Shown: positions 36,133 to 45,199 of the stretch, in pieces | How positions within the stretch are numbered: position 1 is the stretch's first letter | How the letters are laid out: each line of letters begins with the position of its first letter | Assembly (NCBI RefSeq): GCF_029626175.1 | Contig: NZ_JARUBM010000002.1 | Location: 310,001-374,000 of the forward strand | Direction: 5' to 3' | Source: Micromonospora sp. WMMD1082 | Lineage (GTDB): Bacteria; Actinomycetota; Actinomycetes; Mycobacteriales; Micromonosporaceae | Length of the DNA: 64,000 nucleotides | Position numbers and translations under genes: made by a program | The notes under the pieces: model-generated | What the model was told of the DNA's origin: nothing | Databases searched by the model: none | Seen by the model: the letters and a program-made list of their open reading frames with translations, nothing else

Positions 36133-37665
36133 ATGGTCGAGGAGGAACGGAAGTTCGCGGTGGAGCCCGAGTGGCTCCTGCCCGACCTGGCCCCGGCGGC
36201 CCCGGACGGGGCGAGCGTCCGCGCGCTGCCGCCGGTGACCCTCGTCGCCACGTACTTCGACACCGTGGACCTGCGGCTGGCCCGGGCCGGCGTCTCGCTG
36301 CGCCACCGCCAGGGTGACGAGCTGCCGTGGACGGTGAAGCTGCCGACCGACAGCCCGGGTGTACGGCACGAGATCTCCCGGGCCGGCCCGACCGACGCGG
36401 TGCTGGCCGACCTGGTCGACCTGGTCACCGTCCACCACCGGGGCGCGCCGCTGGCCCCGGTGGTGGTGGTGCGTACGGTCCGGCACAACCACGAGATCGT
36501 CGACCGCGCCGGTGACGTGCTCGCCGAGGTGGCCGACGACCACGTCACCCTGCTGGACGCCGACGGCGCCGGCACGGGCGGGTTCCGCGAGGTCGAGGTG
36601 GAACGCAAGGGAGGCGACGCCGGCCTGCTCGACCGGCTCACCGACCTGCTGCGCGACGCCGGTGCGCGGGGCGGGGACTTCACCCCCAAACACGTCCGCG
36701 CTCTCGGTCGCCACGCCGCCGCCGAGCCGGATCTGGTCGCCCCGGCCGAGCTGCCGGCGCGGCCCACCGCCGCGGCGGTCGTCACCGAGGCGGTACGCCG
36801 CGAGGCGGGCCGGCTGCTGGCCCACGATCCGCTGGTCCGGCTCCGCGCGCCGGTGGGCGACGACGACACCGCCGTACACCAGATGCGGGTGGCCTGCCGG
36901 CGGCTACGCAGCGACCTGAAGACGTTCGGCCCGCTGGTCCGCCCCGCGTGGGCGCGACCGCTGCGGGCGGAGCTGAAGTGGCTGGCGGACGCGCTGGGGG
37001 CCGCGCGGGACGCGGAGGTGCTACGGGACCGGCTACGCCACACCGCGACCAGCGACCCGGTCAGCCCGGTCGATCCGGCGGCGGTCGACCGGCTGGACGC
37101 GGTGCTCGCCGGCTGGCAGGAGGAGGCGCTGGCCGCGGTGGACGAGGCACTGCGCTCCCCCCGGTACCTCGCCCTGGTCGACGCGCTGGTGCTGGCCGCT
37201 CGCGCGCCACGGCTCACCCCCCACGCGGAGGCGCCGGCCCACCGGGTGCTGCCCCGGCTGGTGGCCCGCCCGTGGCGGCGACTGGCCGGCACCGCGAAGA
37301 AACCGGGCGGTGTCGCCGGCCTCGATCCGGCCGGGCCCGACGAGCAGTGGCACACCGTACGCAAGCAGGGCAAGCAGGCCCGTTCGGCGGTCACCGCCGT
37401 CGCCCCCGTGCTCGGCGGCGACGCGAAGAAGCTGGCCCGGGCGCTGGCGAAGGTGCAGAACCTGCTCGGCGAGCATCAGGACGCCGCCGTGGCCGCGCAG
37501 ACCTGGCGGGCGGTGGCCGAGGAACGGCCCACCGACCACGAGCTGGCGGTGGCGGCCGGCCGGCTGCTGGAACGCGAGCGGGCCGCGGTCCGTCGAGCCC
37601 GGGCGGACTTTCCGTACGCCTGGCGGCGGGCCACCCGGCGACGCCGGACCCGGTGGCTGGCGTGA
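36133..37665 (+). CDS. CYTH-CHAD domain protein
   Basis: The 510-residue protein has an N-terminal CYTH (triphosphate tunnel) domain with EEERKFAV (the ExExK signature), and basic/acidic strands such as RHRQGDELPWTVKLP and EVEVERKGG. A C-terminal CHAD domain (about 215-510) carries conserved His/Arg/Lys helices (VHQMRVACRRLRSDLKTF; DEQWHTVRKQGKQAR). CYTH enzymes hydrolyse triphosphates and CHAD domains bind polyphosphate. The position between ppk and mutT1 supports a polyphosphate role. A TAGGCT box ends 6 nt before the ATG, and the end overlaps mutT1 by 4 nt. Confidence 0.93.
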   Translation: MVEEERKFAVEPEWLLPDLAPAAPDGASVRALPPVTLVATYFDTVDLRLARAGVSLRHRQGDELPWTVKLPTDSPGVRHEISRAGPTDAVLADLVDLVTVHHRGAPLAPVVVVRTVRHNHEIVDRAGDVLAEVADDHVTLLDADGAGTGGFREVEVERKGGDAGLLDRLTDLLRDAGARGGDFTPKHVRALGRHAAAEPDLVAPAELPARPTAAAVVTEAVRREAGRLLAHDPLVRLRAPVGDDDTAVHQMRVACRRLRSDLKTFGPLVRPAWARPLRAELKWLADALGAARDAEVLRDRLRHTATSDPVSPVDPAAVDRLDAVLAGWQEEALAAVDEALRSPRYLALVDALVLAARAPRLTPHAEAPAHRVLPRLVARPWRRLAGTAKKPGGVAGLDPAGPDEQWHTVRKQGKQARSAVTAVAPVLGGDAKKLARALAKVQNLLGEHQDAAVAAQTWRAVAEERPTDHELAVAAGRLLERERAAVRRARADFPYAWRRATRRRRTRWLA

Positions 37666-38531
37666 CCGAAATCCGGGCGGCCGGCGGAGTGGTGTGGCGG
37701 CCGGCGCCGGCCGGTGGTGTGCAGGTGTGCCTGGTGCATCGCCCCCGCTACGGCGACTGGACGCTGCCGAAGGGCAAGCTGGAGCCCGGCGAACACGCGC
37801 TGCTGGCCGCCGTGCGGGAGGTGGCCGAGGAGGCCGACGTCCAGGCCGCGCCCGAGTCCCGGCTGCCGAGCATGCGGTACCGCAGCGAGGGCCGGCCGAA
37901 GGTGGTCGACTACTGGTCGATGCGGGCGGTGGGCACCGGCGGTTTCCAGCCCGACACCGAGGTCGACGAGGTGCGTTGGCTGGCCGTGGACGAGGCGGTA
38001 CGCCTGGTCAGCTATCCGCACGACGCCGAGGTGCTCGCCGCGTTCGCGGCGCTGCCCCCGGTCAGCGCGACGATGGTGTTGGTCCGGCACGGCCACGCCG
38101 GTAAGCGGCTGACCTGGCCCGGCCCGGACGCGGGACGACCGCTCGACGCCCGGGGCTGGTCCGAGGCGCACGCGTTGGCACCGCTGATCGCGCTGATCCA
38201 CCCGGCCCGGCTGCTCGCCGCCGCGCCGCGCCGCTGCGTGCAGACCCTCGACCCGGCCGCCGCGCTGCTGGACCTGCCGATCGAGGTCGACGGCGACCTG
38301 AACGAGCCACTCGCCGGCCAGCAGCCCGACGAGTGCGTACTGGCCGCCGCGGGACGGCTCGCCGCGTTGGCGGCGGCCGGCGAGCCGGTGGCGGTGTGCA
38401 GCCAGGGCAAGGTGATCCCGGGCGCCCTGGAGCGGCTGGCCGGGCAGTGCGGCGACTACCGCACCAGCAAGGGCGGCGGCTGGCTGCTCGCCTTCACCGG
38501 TGATCGCCTGCTCGCCGCCGACCGCCTCTGA
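37662..38531 (+). CDS. mutT1: NUDIX + histidine phosphatase fusion, MutT1-like
   Basis: A 289-residue fusion. The N-terminal NUDIX domain has the Nudix box GKLEPGEHALLAAVREVAEEADV. The C-terminal histidine-phosphatase domain has VLVRHGHAGKR with the catalytic RHG. Mycobacterial MutT1 has this architecture, lies next to ppk, and cleaves 8-oxo-GTP and dinucleoside polyphosphates. GTG 37662 overlaps the CYTH-CHAD stop (GTGA). Orthology is inferred from architecture and position. Confidence 0.9.
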   Translation: MTEIRAAGGVVWRPAPAGGVQVCLVHRPRYGDWTLPKGKLEPGEHALLAAVREVAEEADVQAAPESRLPSMRYRSEGRPKVVDYWSMRAVGTGGFQPDTEVDEVRWLAVDEAVRLVSYPHDAEVLAAFAALPPVSATMVLVRHGHAGKRLTWPGPDAGRPLDARGWSEAHALAPLIALIHPARLLAAAPRRCVQTLDPAAALLDLPIEVDGDLNEPLAGQQPDECVLAAAGRLAALAAAGEPVAVCSQGKVIPGALERLAGQCGDYRTSKGGGWLLAFTGDRLLAADRL

Positions 38532-38614
38532 CCGCGCCTGCCGGTAGTCGGCGACACCGGCGGAGTGTCGGTATCGGCGGCGTGCCGGGCAAGGGCCGCC
38601 GGGCAAGCCATGGG

Positions 38615-40639
38615 CTACCGGGTCGGCAGGGTGAGGGTGACGGCGACCGGCAGGTGGTCGCTGGCGGTGCCCGGCACCGCGACGGGATCGGTGGCGACCA
38701 GGTCGGGCGAGACGAAGATGTGATCGATCTGCGTGCGCGGATCGTCGGCCGGGCTGGTCGGCAGCGGGCGTACGGGGGCGAACGCGTCGACCAGTCCGGC
38801 GCCGGTGAGCGCGGCGAACGCGGGATCGCCCGGCTCGGTGTTGAAGTCACCGGCAACCACCAGCGGCGCCCCGTCGGCGTACCCCGTGGCGAAGTCGGCG
38901 ACGGCGCGGGCCTGGACCACCGGGTCCGCGCCGGGCGGTGGCTGTAGGTGGGTGCTCACCACGGCCAGGCGTACGCCGTCGCCGAAGTCGACCGTGACGC
39001 CCAGCGCCTGCGCTCCGGTGGGCGCCCCCACGGCGGGCAGCGGGCGGGTCCGGGCCCGCTGCACCGGCCAGCGGCTGAGCACCGCGTCTCCCCAGAGCGG
39101 GTCGGCGGCCGGCGCGAAGACGTACGGCATCCCCAGCCGGGCGGCGAGCAGGGCCAGGGTGTCGTGGCCGCCGTTGAGCAGCCAGCCCCGGTCGACCTCG
39201 CTGAGCACCACCACGTCGGCGCGGCCGACCGCGCGGCCGAGGCCGGCCAGGTCGAAGCGTCCGTCGAGGCCGAAGCCCATCCGGATGTTGTACGCCACCA
39301 GCCGTACCTGCTCCGGCGGTCCGTCCCGGTTGCTCGACACCAGCCACGGCCCGTGCAGCCAGGCGGCGGCGAAGGCGACGACGGCGGCCAGCGCGGCCAG
39401 CCGCACCACGGGCAGCCCCACCGGCCCGTCCGGGGCCGCCCCGGCGAACGGCGGGCGGCCGGGACCTCCGGACGTTGCCACGCCGCGCAGCGCGACCACC
39501 CCGGCGAGGGCCGCCACCACGGCGGGCAGCCATCCGTTGGGGTAGCCGAGGTCGTAGGCGGCGTAGTACACCACTGCGGCGACGGCGAAGACGAGCATCC
39601 CGCCGACCGCCGCGTACGCCCGGCGCCCAGCCTCCCGCCCGGTGACGTCGTCCGGCACAGCGGTGGCCGGCGCAGTGGTGTCCGGTGCCGGTGGGGCGCC
39701 GGCCAGGGCGAGACAGCCGCCCAGACCCGCCGCGGTGAGCAGCATGGCGAGGGCGAGCAGCGTCGGCGGCCCGTACCCGAACATCAGGGCACCGGCCAGC
39801 AGCAGCACCGGCGGCAGCGGACGCCACCGGCGACCCAGCGGCCTCAGCGCACCGAGCAGGAACAGCGGCGCCGCGACGCCCAGCGGTGCCAACGCGAACG
39901 GCGGCGGTGCGGCGGTGCCGGCCTCGCCGTACCAGAACGACATGCCGGTGCTCGCGACCGCCGGTGACAGCGCGACCATGCCGCCGAGCAGCAGTGCCGG
40001 CCCGGCGAGCAGCCAGGCGCGACCGGGCCGCGCCGAGTGGCCATGACCCGGGGTACCGGCGGGACCGTCCGGCGCGACCACCGCAGGGTCGGCGACGCCG
40101 ACGGATCGGGCGGCCGGGCCGGAGCGACGGGCGAGCGCCGTCTCGGCGGCCAGCAGCAACGTCACCACCGCCGCGCTGGCCACCCACGCCTCCCATCTCC
40201 CCCACCAGACCAGGTCGTACGTGCCGAGCAGGGCGTGGCCGAGCGCACCGGCGGTCAGCCCCAGCGCCAACCCGGGCACCGGGTGCTCGATCCGGGCGGC
40301 GGTGGCGGCCAGCCACACCAGACCGGCGAGCAGACCGGCGGTGGCCAGCCAGAGCTGGGCGTTGCCGCCGGGTGCGGCGGTCAGGGCGAGCCGGGCGGCG
40401 CCGAGCACCACCGCCGCCACCATGCCGACGGAGCGGGCGCCGACCCGGGCGACGAGGGCGGGCGCGGCGAACGCGAGCACGAACCAGCCGAGCGCGAACG
40501 CCCCGAGCAACTCGGCCGGGGTCGACGCGGCCTGCCCGAAGATGGTGATGACCGAGGGCAGGAAGACCCGGAGCACGTCGGTCAGGACGACGAGGCCCAG
40601 GGCCAGGGCGGCGGTGCCGAGGCGACGGTGACTTAGCAC
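38615..40639 (-). CDS. Multi-pass membrane protein with C-terminal endonuclease/exonuclease/phosphatase domain
   Basis: A 674-residue protein. The first 410 residues form about ten to twelve transmembrane helices rich in Ala/Leu/Gly. The last 250 form an EEP domain with VAYNIRMGFG, VLSEVDRGW (catalytic Glu), STHLQPP, VAGDFNTEPGDPAF, IDHIFVSPDL and a final SDHLPVAV. The catalytic set is intact. By topology the EEP domain is probably outside the membrane, acting on a phospholipid or nucleic acid; substrate unknown. A smaller analogue lies at 56997. Confidence 0.85.
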   Translation of the reverse strand: MLSHRRLGTAALALGLVVLTDVLRVFLPSVITIFGQAASTPAELLGAFALGWFVLAFAAPALVARVGARSVGMVAAVVLGAARLALTAAPGGNAQLWLATAGLLAGLVWLAATAARIEHPVPGLALGLTAGALGHALLGTYDLVWWGRWEAWVASAAVVTLLLAAETALARRSGPAARSVGVADPAVVAPDGPAGTPGHGHSARPGRAWLLAGPALLLGGMVALSPAVASTGMSFWYGEAGTAAPPPFALAPLGVAAPLFLLGALRPLGRRWRPLPPVLLLAGALMFGYGPPTLLALAMLLTAAGLGGCLALAGAPPAPDTTAPATAVPDDVTGREAGRRAYAAVGGMLVFAVAAVVYYAAYDLGYPNGWLPAVVAALAGVVALRGVATSGGPGRPPFAGAAPDGPVGLPVVRLAALAAVVAFAAAWLHGPWLVSSNRDGPPEQVRLVAYNIRMGFGLDGRFDLAGLGRAVGRADVVVLSEVDRGWLLNGGHDTLALLAARLGMPYVFAPAADPLWGDAVLSRWPVQRARTRPLPAVGAPTGAQALGVTVDFGDGVRLAVVSTHLQPPPGADPVVQARAVADFATGYADGAPLVVAGDFNTEPGDPAFAALTGAGLVDAFAPVRPLPTSPADDPRTQIDHIFVSPDLVATDPVAVPGTASDHLPVAVTLTLPTR

Positions 40640-40740
40640 GGTTCTTCTTTCGCCAAGGGGTGGTGCGGCGATTCTGGGCGCCGCGCCCCGTGGCGGTCAA
40701 CGACTCCGCGTTTCCCGGGCCCTCGTGGGGCAGACGTGGC

Positions 40741-40771
40741 GAGGGCGCCCGCCGTGACGGCGGGCGCCCTC
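40741..40771 (-). terminator. Terminator of the HU gene
   Basis: Perfect 14-bp arms 40741-40754 and 40758-40771 around a TGA loop, 14 nt after the stop of the HU gene. Confidence 0.8.
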
Positions 40772-40785
40772 GTCGTACAGCCGGC

Positions 40786-41412
40786 TCAGCGCCGGGTCGT
40801 CGCCTTCCTGGCCGGCGCCTTCTTGGCCGGAGCCTTCTTGGCCGCCGTGGTCTTCTTGGCCGCCGTCGCCTTGGTCGCCCCGGCGGTCTTCTTCGCCGGA
40901 GCGGTCTTCTTCGTGGTGGTCTTCTTCGCCGGGGCGGCCTTGGTGGTCGCCTTGGTCGTGGTCGTCTTCTTGGCCGCCGCGGTCCTGCTCGCGGTGGTCT
41001 TCTTGGCTGCGGTGCTCTTCGCCGCGGTCGTCTGCTTCGCCGCCGCGGTCGTCTTCTTCGCACCGGTGGCCTTGGCACCGCTGGTCCTGGCGGTGGCTCC
41101 GGCGGTCTTCTTCGCCGCCGCCGTGGCCTTCGGCACCTTGCCGCTGGCCACCATCTCCTTGAACCCGGCGCCCGGGCGGAAGGTCGGCACCGAGGTCTTC
41201 TTGACCTTCACCGCCTCCCCCGTACGCGGGTTGCGGGCTGTTCGCGCGCCCCGTACACGCTTCTCGAACGCTCCGAAACCGGTGATCGCCACCTTCTCGC
41301 CCTTGGTGACCGCCGCCTGGACCTCAGCGAGGACCGCGTCGAGCGCGGCCGTCGCCGTCTTCCGGTCCCCCAGGCGAACGGCGAGCGCCTCGATGAGCTC
41401 GGCCTTGTTCAC
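40786..41412 (-). CDS. hup: HU histone-like protein with Lys/Ala tail (HupB type)
   Basis: A 208-residue nucleoid protein. The first 90 residues are a complete HU domain (VNKAELIEALAVRLGD ... GFGAFEKRVRGARTARNPRTGE ... PTFRPGAGFKEMV). The remaining 110 residues are a histone-H1-like tail of KKT, KKAPAKK and TAAKK repeats, as in mycobacterial HupB and streptomycete HupS. It bends and compacts DNA. GTG 41412 follows AGGAAGT. Position between mutT1 and leuD matches mycobacteria. Confidence 0.95.
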   Translation of the reverse strand: MNKAELIEALAVRLGDRKTATAALDAVLAEVQAAVTKGEKVAITGFGAFEKRVRGARTARNPRTGEAVKVKKTSVPTFRPGAGFKEMVASGKVPKATAAAKKTAGATARTSGAKATGAKKTTAAAKQTTAAKSTAAKKTTASRTAAAKKTTTTKATTKAAPAKKTTTKKTAPAKKTAGATKATAAKKTTAAKKAPAKKAPARKATTRR

Positions 41413-41584
41413 GACTTCCTCCTGATTGTGCAACTGACTCGACGCGAGCCATTCTGCGCGCACGGTATGCCCTGTGCTGGCCGGACACAAACATTCGGTG
41501 GAAAAAAGCCCTTGTGTCGTAACGGATTCGCCCCCACCGGTGGCACCGGTGGGGGCGGAATCGGCTGCGGATCGCGGTGTTCGG

Positions 41585-42172
41585 CTACCCGACCCGGGGG
41601 AGGAAGGCCGCCCGCTCGGCCTCGAAGGCGCTGATCCGCGCCTCGTGCCGGAGGGTGAGTCCAATGTCGTCCAAGCCCTCGATCAGCCGCCACCGGCTGA
41701 AGTCGTCGAGCGGGAACGGCCAGGTGGCGGTGCCGGCCCGCACCTCGCGGGAGGTCAGGTCGACGGTCACCGGGGTGGTCGGATCCGCCTCGACCAGGTT
41801 CCAGATTTCTTCGACGGCTTTCAATTCCAGCTCGACCGGAAGCAACCCTTCCTTGAGAGCGTTGCCGCGGAAGATGTCACCGAAGCGTGGCGAGATCACC
41901 GCCCGGAAGCCGAAGTCGCGCAGCGCCCACACGGCATGCTCCCGCGACGACCCGGTGCCGAACTCGGGACCGGCCACCAGAATCGACGCACCCGAATAAA
42001 CTTGATCGTTGAGTACGAATCCCGGATCCTCGCGCCACGCGCTGAACAGCCCGTCGGCGAATCCGGTGCGGGTCACCCGCTTGAGGTACACGGCGGGGAT
42101 GATCTGATCGGTGTCCACGTCGGACCTACGCAGCGGCACGGCGGTGCCGGTGTGCACGGTGAACTTGTCCAT
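41585..42172 (-). CDS. leuD: 3-isopropylmalate dehydratase small subunit
   Basis: LeuD forms the swivelling lid domain of isopropylmalate isomerase in leucine synthesis. The 195-residue sequence has [20 protein letters not shown] at the N-terminus, [17 protein letters not shown] and the [10 protein letters not shown] block. ATG 42172 follows a GGGCTGCG-type site, 13 nt after leuC ends, so leuCD is one operon. Length is normal. Confidence 0.96.
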   Translation of the reverse strand: MDKFTVHTGTAVPLRRSDVDTDQIIPAVYLKRVTRTGFADGLFSAWREDPGFVLNDQVYSGASILVAGPEFGTGSSREHAVWALRDFGFRAVISPRFGDIFRGNALKEGLLPVELELKAVEEIWNLVEADPTTPVTVDLTSREVRAGTATWPFPLDDFSRWRLIEGLDDIGLTLRHEARISAFEAERAAFLPRVG

Positions 42173-42185
42173 GTCGCAGCCCTTT

Positions 42186-43631
42186 CTACAGGTCGACGGG
42201 GGCGGCCAACCGGCCGACGACGGCGGTCGCGGCGGCCACCGGCGGGCTGACCAAATGGGTACGCCCACCCCGGCCCTGGCGGCCCTCGAAGTTGCGGTTG
42301 GAGGTGGAGGCGGCGCGCTGCCCCGGGGAGAGCGTGTCGGGGTTCATGCCCAGGCACATGGAGCAGCCGGCGAAACGCCACTCCGCGCCGGCGTCGGTGA
42401 AGACCTTGTCCAGCCCTTCCGCCTCGGCGGCCTCGCGTACGGCGGCCGAGCCGGGCACCACCAGCATGCGTACCCCGTCGGCGACCTGGTGGCCGCGCAG
42501 CACGTCGGCGGCGGCGCGGAGGTCCTCCAGACGCCCGTTGGTACACGACCCGACGAAGACCACGTCGACGGCAAGGTCGCGCAGCGCGGTGCCGGAACGC
42601 AGGTCCATGTACGCCAGGGCCCGGCGGGCGGCGGCCCGCTCCGGCTCGGTGACGAACGCCTCCGGATCCGGCACGGTCCCGCCCAGCGGGGCGCCCTGCC
42701 CGGGGTTGGTGCCCCAGGTGACGAACGGGGTGATCTCGGCGGCGTCCAGGGTCACCTCGGCATCGAAGCGGGCGCCCTCGTCGGTGGGCAGCGTCCGCCA
42801 GTACGCGAGCGCCGCGTCCCAGTCCGCGCCCGTGGGGGCGTGGGGTCGCCCCTTCAGGTACGCGAAGGTGGTCTCGTCCGGCGCGATCATGCCGGCCTTG
42901 GCGCCCCATTCGATGGACATGTTGGCGATGGTCATCCGCCCCTCCATGGACAGCGCCCGGATCGCCTCGCCGCGGTACTCCACGATGTGCCCGCGCCCGC
43001 CGCCGGTGCCGACCTTGGCGATCAGGGCCAGCACCAGATCCTTCGCGGTGACGCCGGGGCCGAGCCGGCCGTCGACGGTGACCGCCATCGTCTTCGGTCG
43101 GGCCTGCGGCAGCGTCTGGGTGGCGAGCACGTGCTCGACCTCGCTCGTGCCGATGCCGAACGCCAGGGCACCGAACGCGCCGTGGGTGGCGGTGTGCGAG
43201 TCGCCGCAGACGATGGTCATGCCGGGCTGGGTGAGGCCGAGCTGCGGGCCGATGACGTGCACGATCCCCTGGTTGGCGTCGCCGAGCGGGTGCAGCCGCA
43301 CGCCGAACTCGGCGCAGTTGCGGCGCAGCGTCTCGATCTGCGTACGGGAGGTGGGGTCGGCGATGGTGAGCAGGTCGCCACGGCGCTGCTGGAACGAGGG
43401 ATCGGCGTACCCGGTCGGGGTGTTGTGATCCTCGGTCGCGAGCGTGAGATCGGTCCGGCGCACCCGGCGGCCGGCCATGCGCAGCCCGTCGAACGCCTGC
43501 GGGCTGGTCACCTCGTGCAGCAGGTGCAGGTCGATGAAGAGCAGATCGGGCTCACCATCGGCGGACCGGACGACATGCGCGTCCCAGACCTTCTCGGCCA
43601 GGGTCCTCGGCTCAGGAGTGACTCCCACCAT
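42186..43631 (-). CDS. leuC: 3-isopropylmalate dehydratase large subunit
   Basis: The 481-residue aconitase-family subunit binds the [4Fe-4S] cluster through the Cys of VGSCTNGR and the pair in [10 protein letters not shown]. Other blocks are [13 protein letters not shown] and [28 protein letters not shown] -10-like box (43643-43638) ends 6 nt before the ATG, so the mRNA is probably leaderless. The divergent ndgR gene begins 37 bp away and is the likely regulator. Confidence 0.96.
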   Translation of the reverse strand: MVGVTPEPRTLAEKVWDAHVVRSADGEPDLLFIDLHLLHEVTSPQAFDGLRMAGRRVRRTDLTLATEDHNTPTGYADPSFQQRRGDLLTIADPTSRTQIETLRRNCAEFGVRLHPLGDANQGIVHVIGPQLGLTQPGMTIVCGDSHTATHGAFGALAFGIGTSEVEHVLATQTLPQARPKTMAVTVDGRLGPGVTAKDLVLALIAKVGTGGGRGHIVEYRGEAIRALSMEGRMTIANMSIEWGAKAGMIAPDETTFAYLKGRPHAPTGADWDAALAYWRTLPTDEGARFDAEVTLDAAEITPFVTWGTNPGQGAPLGGTVPDPEAFVTEPERAAARRALAYMDLRSGTALRDLAVDVVFVGSCTNGRLEDLRAAADVLRGHQVADGVRMLVVPGSAAVREAAEAEGLDKVFTDAGAEWRFAGCSMCLGMNPDTLSPGQRAASTSNRNFEGRQGRGGRTHLVSPPVAAATAVVGRLAAPVDL

Positions 43632-43668
43632 CTGGACATCCTAAATTCTGGGAGGTAAGTTTCGGCTT
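43632..43668. promoter_or_regulatory. Overlapping divergent promoters of leuC and ndgR
   Basis: For ndgR, TGGACA (43633-43638), a 17-nt spacer and TAAGTT (43656-43661) end 7 nt before GTG 43669. For leuC, TAGGAT on the minus strand occupies 43643-43638, so the leuC -10 touches the ndgR -35. Both transcripts appear leaderless. NdgR/AreB-type IclR regulators bind this gap in Streptomyces. Confidence 0.7.
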
Positions 43669-44367
43669 GTGGGACACAGTATGAGCGGTGTCGGCGTTCT
43701 CGACAAGGCGGTGGTCATCCTGGCCGCCTGTGTCGACGGCGCCAGCCTGGCTGAACTCGTTGAACGCACCAAGCTGCCCCGGGCCACCGCGCACCGGCTG
43801 GCGCAGGCGCTGGAGATCCACCGGATGCTGGTCCGGGACACCCAGGGCCGCTGGCGCCCCGGTCCACGCCTGGGCGAGCTGGCCAACGCGGCGCCGGACG
43901 TGCTGCTGACCGCGGCCGAGCCGTTGCTGGCCGCCCTGCGGGACGCCACCGGCGAGAGCGCCCAGCTCTACCTGCGCCGGGCGGACGAGCGGATCTGCGT
44001 GGCCGCCGCCGAGCGGGCCAGCGGGCTGCGGGACACCGTTCCGGTCGGTTCGGTGCTGCCGATGACCGCCGGCTCGGCGGCGCAGATCCTGCTCGCCTGG
44101 GAGCCCCCCGAAGCGGTGATGCCGCTGTTGCCCCGGGCCAAGTTCACCGGCCGCACCCTCGCCGAGGTGCGCCGCCGGGGCTGGGCGCAGAGTGCCGCCG
44201 AACGCGAACCCGGGGTGGCGAGTGTCTCAGCCCCCATCCGCGACCGTACCGGCCGCGTCATCGCCGCCATCAGCATCTCCGGCCCCATCGAACGCCTCGG
44301 CCGGCGCCCCGGAGAACGCCACGCCATGGCCGTCGTCCGAGCCGGCCAACGCCTCTCCGGCCTCTAA
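43669..44367 (+). CDS. ndgR: IclR-family regulator NdgR/AreB
   Basis: A 232-residue regulator: an N-terminal winged helix (GVLDKAVVILAAC ... LAELVERTKLPRATAHRLAQALE) and an effector domain with GESAQLYLRRADERICVAAAERASGLRDTVPVGS and EREPGVASVSAPIRD. These blocks agree closely with NdgR of Streptomyces, which controls leucine and other amino acid genes and is divergent from leuCD. GTG 43669 fits the leaderless promoter; ATG 43681 is an alternative start. Confidence 0.92.
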   Translation: MGHSMSGVGVLDKAVVILAACVDGASLAELVERTKLPRATAHRLAQALEIHRMLVRDTQGRWRPGPRLGELANAAPDVLLTAAEPLLAALRDATGESAQLYLRRADERICVAAAERASGLRDTVPVGSVLPMTAGSAAQILLAWEPPEAVMPLLPRAKFTGRTLAEVRRRGWAQSAAEREPGVASVSAPIRDRTGRVIAAISISGPIERLGRRPGERHAMAVVRAGQRLSGL

Positions 44368-44386
44368 CCCCGCCCGACCTCACCCA

Positions 44387-44450
44387 TGTTGATCATGAAG
44401 TTAGCGGGGGGCTTTGATCTCCAAACGACCCGCTAACTTCATGATCAACA
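44387..44450. repeat. Long perfect palindrome (GTTGATCATGAAG type)
   Basis: Arms 44387-44408 and 44429-44450 are perfect 22-bp inverted repeats around a 20-nt loop. It lies between convergent ndgR and the tRNA cluster, 20 nt after the ndgR stop. Its arms are much more A/T-rich than the chromosome. It may end transcription or be a dispersed REP-like element. Confidence 0.8.
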
Positions 44451-44493
44451 GGGTGGTCGTGCGTCAGCGCGAGGGGGTGGGGAGGGTGAGTGG

Positions 44494-44566
44494 TAGCCCC
44501 GACCGGATTCGAACCGGCGCTACCGCCTTGAGAGGGCGGCGTCCTGGGCCGCTAGACGACGGGGCC
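44494..44566 (-). tRNA. tRNA-Glu (CTC)
   Basis: A 73-nt tRNA with acceptor GGCCCCG/CGGGGCT and discriminator A. The anticodon stem-loop is CCGCC-CTCTCAA-GGCGG (anticodon CTC), and the T-loop is GGTTCGAATCC. The genomic CCA follows at 44493-44491. The sequence is identical to the copy at 44821. Confidence 0.96.
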
Positions 44567-44774
44567 AGGCACTTTCCTGGATCACCGCCCCTGGGGGCGG
44601 TGCGGCAGTAGTCTAGCGGCGTCGTTCGGCTCGCGACGGCCGGGGGTCGGCCGGTGCCGCACGTCCAGGCCAGCGGCGGTTCACCCGATTGGGTGAACGG
44701 TGCGGGGAAACCGGTGCGCCGAGCGACGCGGGGCAGCGGACCGGGCTGCGGGAGCGAGCCGGCCAACACAGCGA

Positions 44775-44809
44775 AACGGCTCGGCCCCGCTGAGCGGGAA
44801 CGAGCCGTT
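44775..44809 (-). terminator. Nested hairpin between the two tRNA-Glu genes
   Basis: Outer arms 44775-44783 and 44801-44809 (9 bp) enclose an inner hairpin 44786-44790/44794-44798. It lies 11 nt downstream of the 44821 tRNA, so it probably ends that transcript. The stretch 44567-44774 otherwise shows nothing I can name. Confidence 0.6.
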
Positions 44810-44820
44810 ATCTGAATCTG

Positions 44821-44893
44821 TAGCCCCGACCGGATTCGAACCGGCGCTACCGCCTTGAGAGGGCGGCGTCCTGGGCCGCTAGACGACGGGGCC
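44821..44893 (-). tRNA. tRNA-Glu (CTC), second copy
   Basis: Identical in all 73 bases to the tRNA at 44494-44566, but here the 3' end is followed by CAG, so CCA must be added after transcription. Confidence 0.96.
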
Positions 44894-45031
44894 AGAACAT
44901 AAATCGCGGCACCACCTGTCAGGCGGTGCCACCGGACTCTACCAGACCTCGCGACCGAGCCCCTCGCGGTGCATCGGCGCCAAACCCCACCAGAATCCAG
45001 CGACCTCGATTCTTGACGAATCTCGGCTGCG

Positions 45032-45103
45032 CTGGGGTACCAGGACTCGAACCTAGACTAACTGAACCAGAATCAGTCGGGCTGCCAATTACCCCATACC
45101 CCA
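45032..45103 (-). tRNA. tRNA-Gln (CTG)
   Basis: A 72-nt tRNA with acceptor TGGGGTA/TACCCCA and discriminator G. The anticodon stem-loop is ACTGA-TTCTGGT-TCAGT (anticodon CTG), and the T-loop is GGTTCGAGTCC. CCA is not encoded. Confidence 0.95.
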
Positions 45104-45199
45104 TTGGCCCCTTGCGGCGCCGGGATCAAACTCTACCCTCCCGGCACCAGCAGGCCAAATCGACTTCCCCAAACGGCGCTTGAGCTGCGAAAACGGGGA

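Noticed and set aside
44414..44769. Small open frames across the first tRNA-Glu
   Set aside because: They overlap a clear tRNA and have no ribosome sites or family similarity.
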